A DNA stretch of 64,000 nt from Nocardia sputorum (GTDB taxonomy: Bacteria; Actinomycetota; Actinomycetes; Mycobacteriales; Mycobacteriaceae), in assembly GCF_027924405.1 (NCBI RefSeq), contig NZ_AP026978.1, positions 1,364,001-1,428,000 on the forward strand. The letters run 5' to 3'. Every line of letters starts with the position of its first letter. Position 1 is the first letter of the stretch. This document shows positions 56,424 through 64,000 of the stretch, one piece after another. The notes beneath the pieces are model-generated. The model was not told where the DNA came from and searched no databases. It saw nothing but the letters and a program-made list of their open reading frames with translations. The position numbers were made by a program, and so were the translations under genes.

Positions 56424-58226
56424 ATGGATGAGACGGTAGCAGGAGACGGAGACGCCACTCAGAGGTCCGCGGAGGCGTTCGGACGTTATCGGCTGCTGTC
56501 GCTGCTGGGGCAGGGCGGCATGGGCCAAGTGTGGCGGGCGCATGATTCGCTGACCAACCGGGTGGTGGCGCTCAAAGTGTTGCCCGAGCGCTTCGCCGAT
56601 GACGAGCAACTGCGTGAGCGGTTCCGCCGGGAGTGCCGGGCGGTGGCGCAGCTGACCGAGCCCCATGTGATCCCCATCCACGACTTCGGCGACATCGATG
56701 GTCGGCTCTATCTGAATATGCGCTTGATCGAGGGCACCGACCTGCGCACGGTGATCACGCGAGAAGGGGCCTTGTCGCCCCGGCGGGCGGTGGCGATCGT
56801 CGCCCAGGTGGCCGGTGCGCTGCAAGCGGCCCACGACGCCGGGCTGGTCCACCGCGACGTCAAACCCTCGAACATCCTGCTGGGGGCCGACGAGTTCGCC
56901 TCCCTGATCGACTTCGGGATCGCCCACGCCGCAGACGACCGTACGCTGACCGCGACCGGCGAGACCATCGGCACCGTCGCCTACATGGCGCCGGAGGAGA
57001 TCGGCGCGGAGGTCAAGGCCGATGCCCGAGTGGACGTGTACGCGTTGACGTGCGTGCTGTACGAATGCCTGACCGGTCGGCCGCCGTTCGCGAGTGAATT
57101 CGGGATGCAGGGTGTGATCGCCCATCATCTGCACACCCCGCCGCCACGTCCCAGCACCACTACACCCGATGTACCGACCGAGTTGGACGCGGTGATCGCC
57201 AAGGGAATGGCCAAGAACCCCGACGATCGTTATCAGACCGTGCGCGAGCTGGCCGTGGCGGCCTGCGCCGCGGTGGGCGATTCCCCGGTCGGCACCACCG
57301 GGGGCGTCGCTGCGCGCCCTGGTCGGCGAATCAAATCGTCGCGCAAGACGGCCATGCTGCTCGCCGCCGCGGTCGCGGCGGCGGTGGTGGCCGTTGTAGC
57401 TGTCGTCCTCGGTGTCCAACGGGAATCAGGCGGCGGTGGCACTTCGCCCACAGCTATCGCCCCGGGCTATTCGTCACAGACTTCGCTGCCGTTCACCGGC
57501 GTCAGCCTGCCCACCGGTGTGGCGGTCGACGCCGCGGGCAACGTCTATGTCACCGACATGGGCAGCGATCGGGTGCTGAAATCTGCGGCGGGCGCGGCGG
57601 CGGCGACCCCGCTGCCGTTCACCGGCTTGAAGAATCCCCAGGACGTGGCGGTCGACGCCGCGGGCAACGTCTACGTCAGCGACACGAGCAATGATCGGGT
57701 GCTGAAGTTGGCGGTGGGCGCGGCGGCGGCGACCCCGCTGCCGTTCACCGGCCTGAAGGACCCCCACGGCGTGGCGGTCGGCAATACGGGAGACGTATAC
57801 GTCGCCGATCGGGGCAATGATCGGGTGCTGAAGTTGGCGGCGGGCGCGGCGACGCCGACGACGCTGCCGCTGACGGGGCTCCAAGGTCCCGACGGTGTGG
57901 CGGTCGACCCGGCGGGCAACGTCTACGTCACCGAATTGGGTACCGAGCAGGTGCGGTTGTTGGCGGCGGGCGCGTCGGCGCCGACCATGTTGCCGTTCAC
58001 CGGCCTCAAGGATCCACAGGGCTTGGCGGTCGACACATCGGGAGATGTGTACGTCGTCGACTGGGGTAACAAATGGGTCGTGATGTTGGCGGCGGGCGCG
58101 TCGACGCCGACCCCGCTGCCGTTCACCGGCCTCAAGAATCCCCAGGGGCTGGCGGTCGATCCGGCGGGCAACGTCTACATCACCGATCTGGGCCCCGATC
58201 CGGTGGTGAAACTCTCCGTCGGCTGA
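56424..58226 (+). CDS. pknD: Receptor-type serine/threonine kinase with NHL propeller (PknD-like)
   Basis: A 600-residue transmembrane kinase. Kinase domain about 20-285: GQGGMGQVWRA, Lys51, HRDVKPSN with catalytic Asp145, DFG at 163-165, activation loop with Thr residues before GTVAYMAPEE. A membrane helix at about 310-332 leads to an extracytoplasmic six-bladed NHL propeller (about 350-600) in which each blade repeats LPFTGL-x-x-P-x-GVAVD and GNVYVTD. The layout matches mycobacterial PknD, which senses an outside signal and phosphorylates regulators. ATG at 56424 is chosen as it precedes the kinase domain closely; an upstream frame lacks support. Confidence 0.93.
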   Translation: MDETVAGDGDATQRSAEAFGRYRLLSLLGQGGMGQVWRAHDSLTNRVVALKVLPERFADDEQLRERFRRECRAVAQLTEPHVIPIHDFGDIDGRLYLNMRLIEGTDLRTVITREGALSPRRAVAIVAQVAGALQAAHDAGLVHRDVKPSNILLGADEFASLIDFGIAHAADDRTLTATGETIGTVAYMAPEEIGAEVKADARVDVYALTCVLYECLTGRPPFASEFGMQGVIAHHLHTPPPRPSTTTPDVPTELDAVIAKGMAKNPDDRYQTVRELAVAACAAVGDSPVGTTGGVAARPGRRIKSSRKTAMLLAAAVAAAVVAVVAVVLGVQRESGGGGTSPTAIAPGYSSQTSLPFTGVSLPTGVAVDAAGNVYVTDMGSDRVLKSAAGAAAATPLPFTGLKNPQDVAVDAAGNVYVSDTSNDRVLKLAVGAAAATPLPFTGLKDPHGVAVGNTGDVYVADRGNDRVLKLAAGAATPTTLPLTGLQGPDGVAVDPAGNVYVTELGTEQVRLLAAGASAPTMLPFTGLKDPQGLAVDTSGDVYVVDWGNKWVVMLAAGASTPTPLPFTGLKNPQGLAVDPAGNVYITDLGPDPVVKLSVG

Positions 58227-58289
58227 TACTTCCGTTGCCGTACCAGGCGGTTGTCGTCTCGGCGAATCGGCGCGGTGGCGACGACGCGA

Positions 58290-58324
58290 AATCGGCCGGG
58301 CGCCGGCGAAGCGCCCGGCCGATT
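58290..58324. terminator. Bidirectional terminator between kinase and dioxygenase genes
   Basis: Perfect 14-bp arms at 58290-58303 and 58311-58324 (AATCGGCCGGGCGC and complement) with a 7-nt loop, between convergent stop codons at 58226 and 58339. Confidence 0.8.
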
Positions 58325-58338
58325 CCGCCTGTCGGTTC

Positions 58339-59286
58339 CTACGCGCCGGTGAACTTCGCTCCGGCAATGGACTTCGACGGCTCACCGTCGACGCCGACCG
58401 GGATGTCGCCCTCGAGGGTGGTGCGGTACAACACGCGGGTGACGTCGAGATGGTCCAGATCGCTCGGCGCGAGATGCGCGGTGGCGCGGTTGTCCCAGAA
58501 CGCGAGACTGCCCTTCGTCCAGCGGAACCGGACCGTGTAGGCCGGGTTGGTCACCTCGTCGAACAGCAACCGCAGCACCGCGTCGCTCTGGGGCGGGGTG
58601 AGCCCGACGATCCGGGTGGTGAACCCGGGGTTCACGAACAGCGCCCGCTCGCCGGTCACCGGGTGCACCCGGACCACCGGATGCTCGGTGACCAGCGGCG
58701 CGGTCGCGACCTTCTTCGCGTAGTCGCTGTCGGAGTCCCAGATCGGACGGTTGCCGCCGAAGCGGTGTTCGGCGCGCAGCCCTTCGGCGAATCGTTTGAG
58801 CGACTCGGGCAGGTTCTCGTAGGCGGCGACGAGGTTCGTCCAGCCGGTGTCGCCGCCGCGCTCCGGGGCGATCTCGGCGCGCAGGATCGAGGCCGCGGGT
58901 GGGTTGATCAGCGCGGAGACATCGGTGTGCCACTGGTTGGTGTAGCTGTGCTTGCGCACCCCGAAGCGCTTCTCGTAGAGCCGGCTGTCGACCGCGAGGA
59001 TCTCCGGGTATTCCGTGGGCGCGTCGTCGTCATAGGGGTGCGACGGCGTGACCGCGCCGAAGCGGCGGGAGAAGGCGATCTGCTGGGCGTGATCGATGTG
59101 CTGGTCGCGGAAGAACAGCACCTTGTAGGTGTGCAGCGCGTCGGTGATGGCCGCGACCTGCTGGTCGGTCAGCGGCTCACGGAGATCGACGCCGGAGATC
59201 TCGGCGCCGATGTGGGCGGCGACGGGGGCGACGTGCAGCGCGTCGGCGGTAGCGGTCGAGACGGGGGTTTCGTGGACAGCGGTCAT
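58339..59286 (-). CDS. TauD/TfdA-family Fe(II)/2-oxoglutarate dioxygenase
   Basis: A 315-residue dioxygenase. The metal triad is His and Asp in NQWHTDVSA and the distal His in DNRATAHLAPS; the 2-oxoglutarate Arg lies further on in VTRVLYRTTLEG. It would hydroxylate a sulfonate or alkylsulfate next to the sulphur so that sulphite is released. It follows an ssuABC-like transporter on the same strand. It has no clear SD; the leader peptide stop codon lies 9 bp before its ATG, pointing to coupled initiation. Confidence 0.88.
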   Translation of the reverse strand: MTAVHETPVSTATADALHVAPVAAHIGAEISGVDLREPLTDQQVAAITDALHTYKVLFFRDQHIDHAQQIAFSRRFGAVTPSHPYDDDAPTEYPEILAVDSRLYEKRFGVRKHSYTNQWHTDVSALINPPAASILRAEIAPERGGDTGWTNLVAAYENLPESLKRFAEGLRAEHRFGGNRPIWDSDSDYAKKVATAPLVTEHPVVRVHPVTGERALFVNPGFTTRIVGLTPPQSDAVLRLLFDEVTNPAYTVRFRWTKGSLAFWDNRATAHLAPSDLDHLDVTRVLYRTTLEGDIPVGVDGEPSKSIAGAKFTGA

Positions 59287-59295
59287 CGGAAGAAC

Positions 59296-59436
59296 TCATT
59301 TCGAACTAGAGGATCGGGCCGGCGCCAACCGGAAATGCGGGGATGCGGTACTGCGACAAGCGCTGCCACACACCCGCATGAAGTCGACGGCACGCCGTTT
59401 GGTCAACGCCTGATCAACCGTGCGCGGGGCAGCCAT
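59296..59436 (-). CDS. Cys-containing leader peptide before the dioxygenase gene
   Basis: A 46-residue frame (ATG at 59436) reading in its middle LTKRRAVDFMRVCGSACR. This RR-x-VD-x-x-R-x-x motif is found in the short leader peptides that precede sulphur-assimilation genes in actinobacteria. It ends 9 bp before the dioxygenase ATG and begins 3 bp after the permease gene stop. The two Cys codons suit a sensing role for cysteine supply. The exact start is uncertain; a shorter version starting at an internal TTG is possible. Confidence 0.65.
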   Translation of the reverse strand: MAAPRTVDQALTKRRAVDFMRVCGSACRSTASPHFRLAPARSSSSK

Positions 59437-59439
59437 GGT

Positions 59440-60330
59440 TCAGGAGTTCGCCGGGGCGCGCCACCGCGACAGGCGGCGTTCGAGGGTGACCAGCAGGCCG
59501 TTGAAGGCGAGACCGAGCAGCGAGATGGCGAGGATGCCCGCGTACATGTTCGGGATCGCGAAGTTCTGCTGCGCGGCGGTGATCAGATAGCCGAGGCCGG
59601 CCCTGGCCCCGAACATCTCGGCGGCCAGCAGGACCAGGATCGAACTGGCGGCGGCCATCCGCAGACCGGTGAAGACGGACGGCAGCGCCGCGGGCAGGAT
59701 CACCTTCTGGAACAGGCGCAACGGCGAGAAGCCGAGGGACGCGGCCGATTTGACCAGCAGGGGATCGACGGTGCGCACGCCGGTGATGGTGTTGAGCAGG
59801 ATCGGGAAGAAGCTCGCGTAGACGACGATGGCGACCTTCGAGGTCTCGCCGATGCCCAGGATGAGCAAGAAGACCGGCAGCAACGCCAGAGCCGCGGTGT
59901 TGCGGAACAGCTCGAGGATCGGGTTCAGGAAGTCCGCCACCGGCTGATACCAGGCGATCGCGATGCCCACCGGAATTCCGGCGACCAACGCCAGCGAATA
60001 CCCGGCCAGCGAACGGTTCAGGCTCGCGGACAGGTGCGTCCACATCTCCCCGCTCGCCACCAAGTCGGCGAACGCCTGGGCGACCACCGAGAACGGCGGC
60101 AGGAACACCTCGTCCACCAAGCCGAGCGTGGGGGCGAGCTGCCACAGCAGCAGGAACAGGGCGATCACGACCGTCGGCTTGAACACCCGCCAGGCGAACC
60201 GGCTCACCACCCGCAGGATTCGCGGCACGGCGGAGGGCGCCGCCTCGGCCCGCCGCAACGGGGCCGGTCGGGTGGGCGCGGCCGCGGTTTCCCGCACCGG
60301 CCGCTCGCTGAGCTGTATGGCGCTAGACAT
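59440..60330 (-). CDS. ABC transporter permease, sulfonate/taurine type (SsuC-like)
   Basis: A 296-residue permease with about six membrane helices and the EAA loop near SAASLGFSPLRLFQKVILPAA. An Ala/Arg/Pro-rich N-terminal tail (about 40 residues) precedes helix 1. ATG at 60330 lies after GAGAGGA and overlaps the ATPase gene by 8 bp. It forms the channel for the SsuA/SsuB-like partners. Confidence 0.9.
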   Translation of the reverse strand: MSSAIQLSERPVRETAAAPTRPAPLRRAEAAPSAVPRILRVVSRFAWRVFKPTVVIALFLLLWQLAPTLGLVDEVFLPPFSVVAQAFADLVASGEMWTHLSASLNRSLAGYSLALVAGIPVGIAIAWYQPVADFLNPILELFRNTAALALLPVFLLILGIGETSKVAIVVYASFFPILLNTITGVRTVDPLLVKSAASLGFSPLRLFQKVILPAALPSVFTGLRMAAASSILVLLAAEMFGARAGLGYLITAAQQNFAIPNMYAGILAISLLGLAFNGLLVTLERRLSRWRAPANS

Positions 60331-61180
60331 GGGCGGTCCTCTCGGTGGTGGATTCGGCATCGGCCGCGTGGTCGGACAACGACTCCAGCTCCAGGCTCGC
60401 GGCCCGCTGGACCTCGCTGTGCAGCAGCGTCCAGATCTCGTGGCGGTAGTCCCGGAACCGCTGGGAGGAGCGGACGTCGTCGTCGGTGTCCCGGTCGATC
60501 TCGACGTCGACGATGGCCTTGATCCGGCCGGGCCGGGAGGTCAGCACGGCCACCCGCTGGCCGAGGTACACCGCCTCGTCGATGCCGTGGGTGATGAACA
60601 ACACCGTCTTGCCGGTGGCCCGCCAGATGCGCAACAGTTCGTCCTGCAGGGACTCCCTGGTCTGCGCGTCGAGCGCGGCGAACGGCTCGTCCATCAGCAG
60701 CACCTCGGGATCGAACGCGAGGCTGCGCGCGATGGCGACGCGTTGCTTCATGCCGCCGGACAGCTCGTGCGGATAGCGGTCGCCGAAACCGGAGAGCCCG
60801 ACCAGTTCCAGGTAGTGCTCGGCGAGTTCCCGGCGCGCCTTGCGGCGCAAACCCTTGGCCTCCAAGCCGAATTCGATGTTGGACCGGGCCGTTCGCCAAG
60901 GCAACAGCGCGTACTGCTGGAAGACGATGCCGCGATCCAGACCGGGGCCGGTGATCGGCTTGCCGTCCAGCAGGATCTCACCCGAGGTGGGCTTGCTCAG
61001 CCCGCCGAGCAAGTCCAGCAGCGTGGATTTCCCCGACCCGCTGGGGCCGACCAGCACCAGGAACTCGCCCTCGCGCAGCTCCAGCGAGATGTCCTCCAGC
61101 GCAGTGAATCGCTCGTGTGACCCGCGCACCGAGAACTGCTTGCGCACTCCGGTCAGCGCTAGTTTGGTCGCCGTGGTCAT
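60323..61180 (-). CDS. ABC transporter ATP-binding protein, sulfonate/taurine type (SsuB-like)
   Basis: A 285-residue ATPase with Walker A GPSGSGKSTLL, Q-loop VFQQYALLPW, signature LSGGMKQRVAIAR, Walker B VLLMDEPFAALD and H-loop FITHGIDEA. The C-terminal tail is longer than usual (about 45 extra residues). Its start overlaps the stop codon of the binding-protein gene (ATGA). Confidence 0.92.
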   Translation of the reverse strand: MTTATKLALTGVRKQFSVRGSHERFTALEDISLELREGEFLVLVGPSGSGKSTLLDLLGGLSKPTSGEILLDGKPITGPGLDRGIVFQQYALLPWRTARSNIEFGLEAKGLRRKARRELAEHYLELVGLSGFGDRYPHELSGGMKQRVAIARSLAFDPEVLLMDEPFAALDAQTRESLQDELLRIWRATGKTVLFITHGIDEAVYLGQRVAVLTSRPGRIKAIVDVEIDRDTDDDVRSSQRFRDYRHEIWTLLHSEVQRAASLELESLSDHAADAESTTERTAHV

Positions 61181-62259
61181 TTCGCGGCCACCACCTCTCC
61201 GGTCGGTCCCGCCTCCGGCTTGTATCTGCCGTTGGCATAGGGGTTGAACTTGTTGGTGAACAGATCCGCGGCCTTCAATTTGCCGTTCGGCAGTTCGCCG
61301 TTGCGCACCAGCCAGTCGATCCAGATCTGCAATTCCTTTTCCGCGACCACGCCGCCGGGCACCGGGATCCCGGAGCTCAGCCAGTACGGCACCAAACCGG
61401 TGTTCTCATTGCGGCCACGCTTGCCGATGATCTGCGTGAATCGCTCGCGCACCTGCTCGCGGGGCGTCACCTGAAGCCAGCGGATCGCGCGCGCGGTGCC
61501 CTGCACGAAGTCCTCGACGGCTTCGGGATTCTTGGCGATGTAGTCATTGCGGAAGACGTAGGTGCCGTAGTCGAACGTGCCGAAGATGGCCTTGTCGGTG
61601 TAGAGCGGGTGGATGCCGCCGCGCCGGAGCGCGGTGTCCCGGAAGACGCTGCCCAGCGCGCCGACGTCGACCTGCCCCTTGCGCAGCGCGTCCTCGGTGT
61701 TGGCCGGCGGCACGACGACCAGTTGCACCTGCTTGATCTCGTCGTCGGTCAGGCCTTGCTGATGCAGCCACTCCCTGGTGATGAATTCGTGGTGCGCGCC
61801 GAGGGTGTTGACCGCGACCTTCTTGCCGATGAGATCGCGCGCCGAGGTGATGCCGGAGTCGTCACGGACGTAGTAGCCGGTGAACGACTCCTCGTCCGCG
61901 CCATAGGAACTGAGCACCGAGGTGACTTTCGCCCCGCCCGCGATCAGTTTGACCACCGCGCCGTTGAACGCGCTGCCGAACTCGACCTGGTTGGTCGCCG
62001 CCGCCTGGATATTGGCGGGGCCGCTGGTGGTGTCGCCTTCCCAGTGCAGGCTGATCTTCGTGAAATAGCCCAGGTCGTCGGCCAATTCGACAGGATTCAC
62101 CTGCCCGGTGGCGCCTTGATAGCGCAGCACGGTCTTGCCGTCGGCGGTCTTGGCGGGCGCGGACTCGCCGCAGCCGGTGAGCACGGACAGGCCGGTGAGC
62201 ACCGCGACGGCGGCGGAGAGAGCGCGGGCGACGCGCCGGGAGGATGGGGGGAAAGGCAT
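61177..62259 (-). CDS. Sulfonate-type solute-binding lipoprotein (SsuA/TauA-like)
   Basis: A 360-residue lipoprotein. Lipobox LTGCGES around residue 28; the mature NMT1/SsuA-like domain starts KTVLRYQGATGQVNPVELAD. It captures aliphatic sulfonates or taurine outside the membrane. ATG at 62259 follows GAAAGAA. First structural gene of the operon, 128 bp after the leader peptide. Confidence 0.88.
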   Translation of the reverse strand: MPFPPSSRRVARALSAAVAVLTGLSVLTGCGESAPAKTADGKTVLRYQGATGQVNPVELADDLGYFTKISLHWEGDTTSGPANIQAAATNQVEFGSAFNGAVVKLIAGGAKVTSVLSSYGADEESFTGYYVRDDSGITSARDLIGKKVAVNTLGAHHEFITREWLHQQGLTDDEIKQVQLVVVPPANTEDALRKGQVDVGALGSVFRDTALRRGGIHPLYTDKAIFGTFDYGTYVFRNDYIAKNPEAVEDFVQGTARAIRWLQVTPREQVRERFTQIIGKRGRNENTGLVPYWLSSGIPVPGGVVAEKELQIWIDWLVRNGELPNGKLKAADLFTNKFNPYANGRYKPEAGPTGEVVAAK

Positions 62260-62387
62260 GGTTGTTCTTTCGAAGACGAGAAGACGCCGTGCATTTCGAT
62301 GCCCGGCATCCGGCGACACCACAGCGGGAGCGATGCGGCGGTGGACGACCGCGCGGAGTGTGGTCGCCAGACCACGGCCGCGCTGCT

Positions 62388-62465
62388 TCAGCGGCAACAG
62401 ATCCCGTGTGGAACGCGCATGAAGTCGACCGCGCGACGGCGGATCAATGCTGTTGCAGTCGACAC
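62388..62465 (-). CDS. Leader peptide ending Cys-Cys-Arg before the sulfonate operon
   Basis: A 25-residue frame with GTG at 62465 that reads ALIRRRAVDFMRVPHGICCR and stops. It shares the RRAVDFMRV core with the second leader at 59296. Two adjacent Cys codons directly before Arg and stop are well placed to stall ribosomes when cysteine is scarce. A perfect 6-bp-arm hairpin (62360-62375) lies 12 bp downstream, before the binding-protein gene at 62259. Likely a cysteine-responsive attenuator of sulfonate uptake. Confidence 0.7.
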   Translation of the reverse strand: MSTATALIRRRAVDFMRVPHGICCR

Positions 62466-63140
62466 TTCGAAACTTTCGTGAGCTGTGCTGGTGCGGCCGG
62501 CGCCGGTGACTTTCAGCGCCTGCCTGGCAAACACTGTCCCGGTTCCCAGACCTGGGAGCAACAGTTCGACGCCGACTGCGTATAAACCTGTATTCCGGCG
62601 GTTTATGACCATCCGGCCTGGCAGTGCGATAAATCGGCTCGATGACGGTCACACGGCATGATCGTTCGCACAGTCGCGCGTCCCCGCGACGACATCGTGC
62701 GGCGCTCCTCGCCGATCCAGGTCGGGCCTGGCTATCGCACTGTGGTGCTAGCGGCCGGATTCGATTCGCCTGCCGTCCCGGTCCTCGCCGCGCAGGGGAG
62801 GATGCCGACATTCCGGAACACCGGCGCGAGTTTTCCGGTGCTGAGAAGCGGCTTCGGTCACAGCGAGCCCTCGTGAGGTGATCATTCTCTCCGGAGCGAT
62901 GTAAGCTGCAAGAGGACGTTTTCGTGTCCGTGCGATGTTGAGCCGAATGGTGCGGATTCCCGAGATCCGCGGCGACGACGAGAGGGAGGTGGGGTAGCGA
63001 TGCGCAGCGAACCTCCCAGTCGAAGGCCGCGCGGCGCCGCCCCTTCGCATTCCTGAGTCAGGTCGCGACGGCAGGGGCCGGCGCCCGCGGTGTGAATTCT
63101 CGAGCTCTCCGTTCACTCACGCATGTGCTGAGGTCCTCCC
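62466..63140. other. Gene-free gap between the sulfonate operon and mgtE
   Basis: 675 bases with promoters for both sides expected. Near 62570-62610 it is AT-rich. No coding sequence is supported. No M-box core (GACGCCAATGGGTC-like) is seen before mgtE. Confidence 0.4.
62582..62606. promoter_or_regulatory. ATAAACC inverted repeat upstream of the sulfonate operon
   Basis: ATAAACC (62582-62588) and GGTTTAT (62600-62606) form a dyad with an 11-bp spacer, 117 bp upstream of the leader peptide. It is a possible regulator site or promoter element. Confidence 0.45.
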
Positions 63141-64000
63141 ATGTCGCAGACCGACATCATCGAAGTACGTCCGACGCTGTCCGAATCCCTGCAGGACATC
63201 GTCGAAACCCGTCGCGTGGACGCCGCGCTGGACTGGCTCGGCAACCACCCGCCGCACGTCATCGCCGACCAGCTCGCCCGCATGGACGCGGTGCGGGCCG
63301 GGATGGCGTTCCGCCTGCTCGACAAGGATCTGGCGCTGGCCGTTTTCGAGGAACTCGAGCCGGTGGACCAGCAGCAGATCCTGCAAGGGCTGCGCGATCA
63401 GAGCTTCCGCGACCTGATCGAGGGCATGGCGCCCGACGACCGCGCCCGCATGCTGCGCGAAGCCCCCGCGAAGGTCGCCAAGAAGGCGCTGGCGGGCCTG
63501 AGTCCGCGTGAGCGGCGGATGACCGCGAGCCTGCTCGGTTATCCGGAGGGCTCCGCCGGTCAGTTCATGACGCCGGAGGTGGTGGCGCTGCCCCGCGACC
63601 TGACGGTGGCCGAAGCGCTCGGCATGGTGCGGGCCAAGGGCGGCAACGCCGAGACGGTGTACACGCTGCCGGTGGTGGACGCGGGCAGGCGGCTGACCGG
63701 CATCGTCGAACTGCGCGAACTGGTGCTCAGCAAGCCCGAGACGATGGTGTCGGAGCTGGTCGTCACCGAGCCCGCCTTCGCGCGGGCCACCGATTCCGCC
63801 GAGAAGGCCGCCCGCTTGATGCGCGAGACCAACGACATCAACCTGCCGGTGGTGGACAGCGAGGACCGGCTGGTCGGACTGCTCACCATCGACGACGCGG
63901 TCGAGGTGATCGAGGCGGCCGACAGCGAGGACGTCGCGCTCCAGGCGGGATCGGCGCCCTGGGAGGGCCACTACATGGCCGCCGGGGTGTTCCAGCTGGC
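63141..64000 (+). CDS. mgtE: Magnesium transporter MgtE, N-terminal part (cut by window end)
   Basis: 286 residues visible. An MgtE N domain (about 1-130: superhelical repeats with ADQLARMDAVRAGMAF and LLGYPEGSAGQFMTPEVVAL at the junction) is followed by a CBS pair (about 135-265: VVDAGRRLTGIVELRELV and LPVVDSEDRLVGLLTIDDAV). The membrane domain lies beyond the window. It imports Mg2+, gated by Mg2+ binding between the N and CBS domains. ATG at 63141 follows GAGG. Confidence 0.93.
   Translation, partial: MSQTDIIEVRPTLSESLQDIVETRRVDAALDWLGNHPPHVIADQLARMDAVRAGMAFRLLDKDLALAVFEELEPVDQQQILQGLRDQSFRDLIEGMAPDDRARMLREAPAKVAKKALAGLSPRERRMTASLLGYPEGSAGQFMTPEVVALPRDLTVAEALGMVRAKGGNAETVYTLPVVDAGRRLTGIVELRELVLSKPETMVSELVVTEPAFARATDSAEKAARLMRETNDINLPVVDSEDRLVGLLTIDDAVEVIEAADSEDVALQAGSAPWEGHYMAAGVFQL

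Noticed and set aside
58450..60522. 690-codon plus-strand open frame opposite the dioxygenase and permease
   Set aside because: Shadow frame; no motif and it crosses two clear genes.
62642..62881. Small open frames upstream of mgtE
   Set aside because: Arg-rich, no SD, no family resemblance.
62880..63140. M-box magnesium riboswitch before mgtE
   Set aside because: A GAGGTGA start-like piece is present but the conserved GACGCCAATGGGTC core is absent.

Overview
The window is high-GC actinobacterial DNA. A Nocardia-like (mycolata) source is inferred, not proven. Supporting genes are a mycolic-acid-type cyclopropane/methyl transferase, a small resuscitation-promoting factor, a PknD-like kinase with a propeller sensor, a MAB_1171c/DUF6545 relic, a DUF574 methyltransferase and a MAS-type polyketide synthase. 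Genes are dense on both strands, joined by ATGA overlaps, with many GTG and a few TTG starts.

Layout. 0-10.9 kb: acyl-CoA dehydrogenase under a TetR regulator with twin operators, hotdog thioesterase, Rpf, thiolase/SDR pair, methyltransferase, PucR regulator and two lipases. 10.9-17 kb: a gamma-glutamylation amine-catabolism operon (glutamine synthetase-like, PuuD-like hydrolase, aldehyde dehydrogenase, SDR) with a decayed SDR fragment and an MHS transporter. 17-19.5 kb: a membrane-anchored protein, a YrhB-like protein and a TetR/DoxX pair.

19.5-32.9 kb is the most interesting part: a seven-gene minus-strand operon. In transcription order it holds a single-module highly reducing PKS (KS-AT-DH-ER-KR-ACP, no thioesterase), an alpha-oxoamine synthase, an FG-GAP/ASPIC-UnbV protein, an RnfD-like UnbU membrane protein, a flavin reductase, a DUF1702 protein and an SDR with the signature of 3-ketodihydrosphingosine reductase. 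The inferred logic is PKS-built acyl chain, decarboxylative release onto an amino acid, ketone reduction to a sphingoid-like amino alcohol, and redox tailoring by proteins otherwise typical of enediyne clusters. SnoaL and TetR genes flank it.

33-43 kb: two pseudogene or empty stretches, PaaI thioesterase, mycolic-type methyltransferase, SDR, secreted protein, peptidoglycan amidase, CobW GTPase and AraC regulator. 43-47.4 kb: molybdenum cofactor genes moeA-moaCB-moaE facing moaA-moaD. 47.4-55 kb: nadE, a TetR/FMN-reductase pair with palindromic operators, nrdHIE with tandem NrdR boxes, a DUF574 methyltransferase and an F420-type oxidoreductase. 55-58.2 kb: a DoxX relic, a HAD-like protein and the PknD-like kinase. 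58.3-62.5 kb: a sulfonate transport operon (ssuABC-like) plus a TauD-like dioxygenase, preceded by two related Cys-containing leader peptides. The window ends inside mgtE. I saw no tRNA, rRNA, CRISPR array or insertion sequence.
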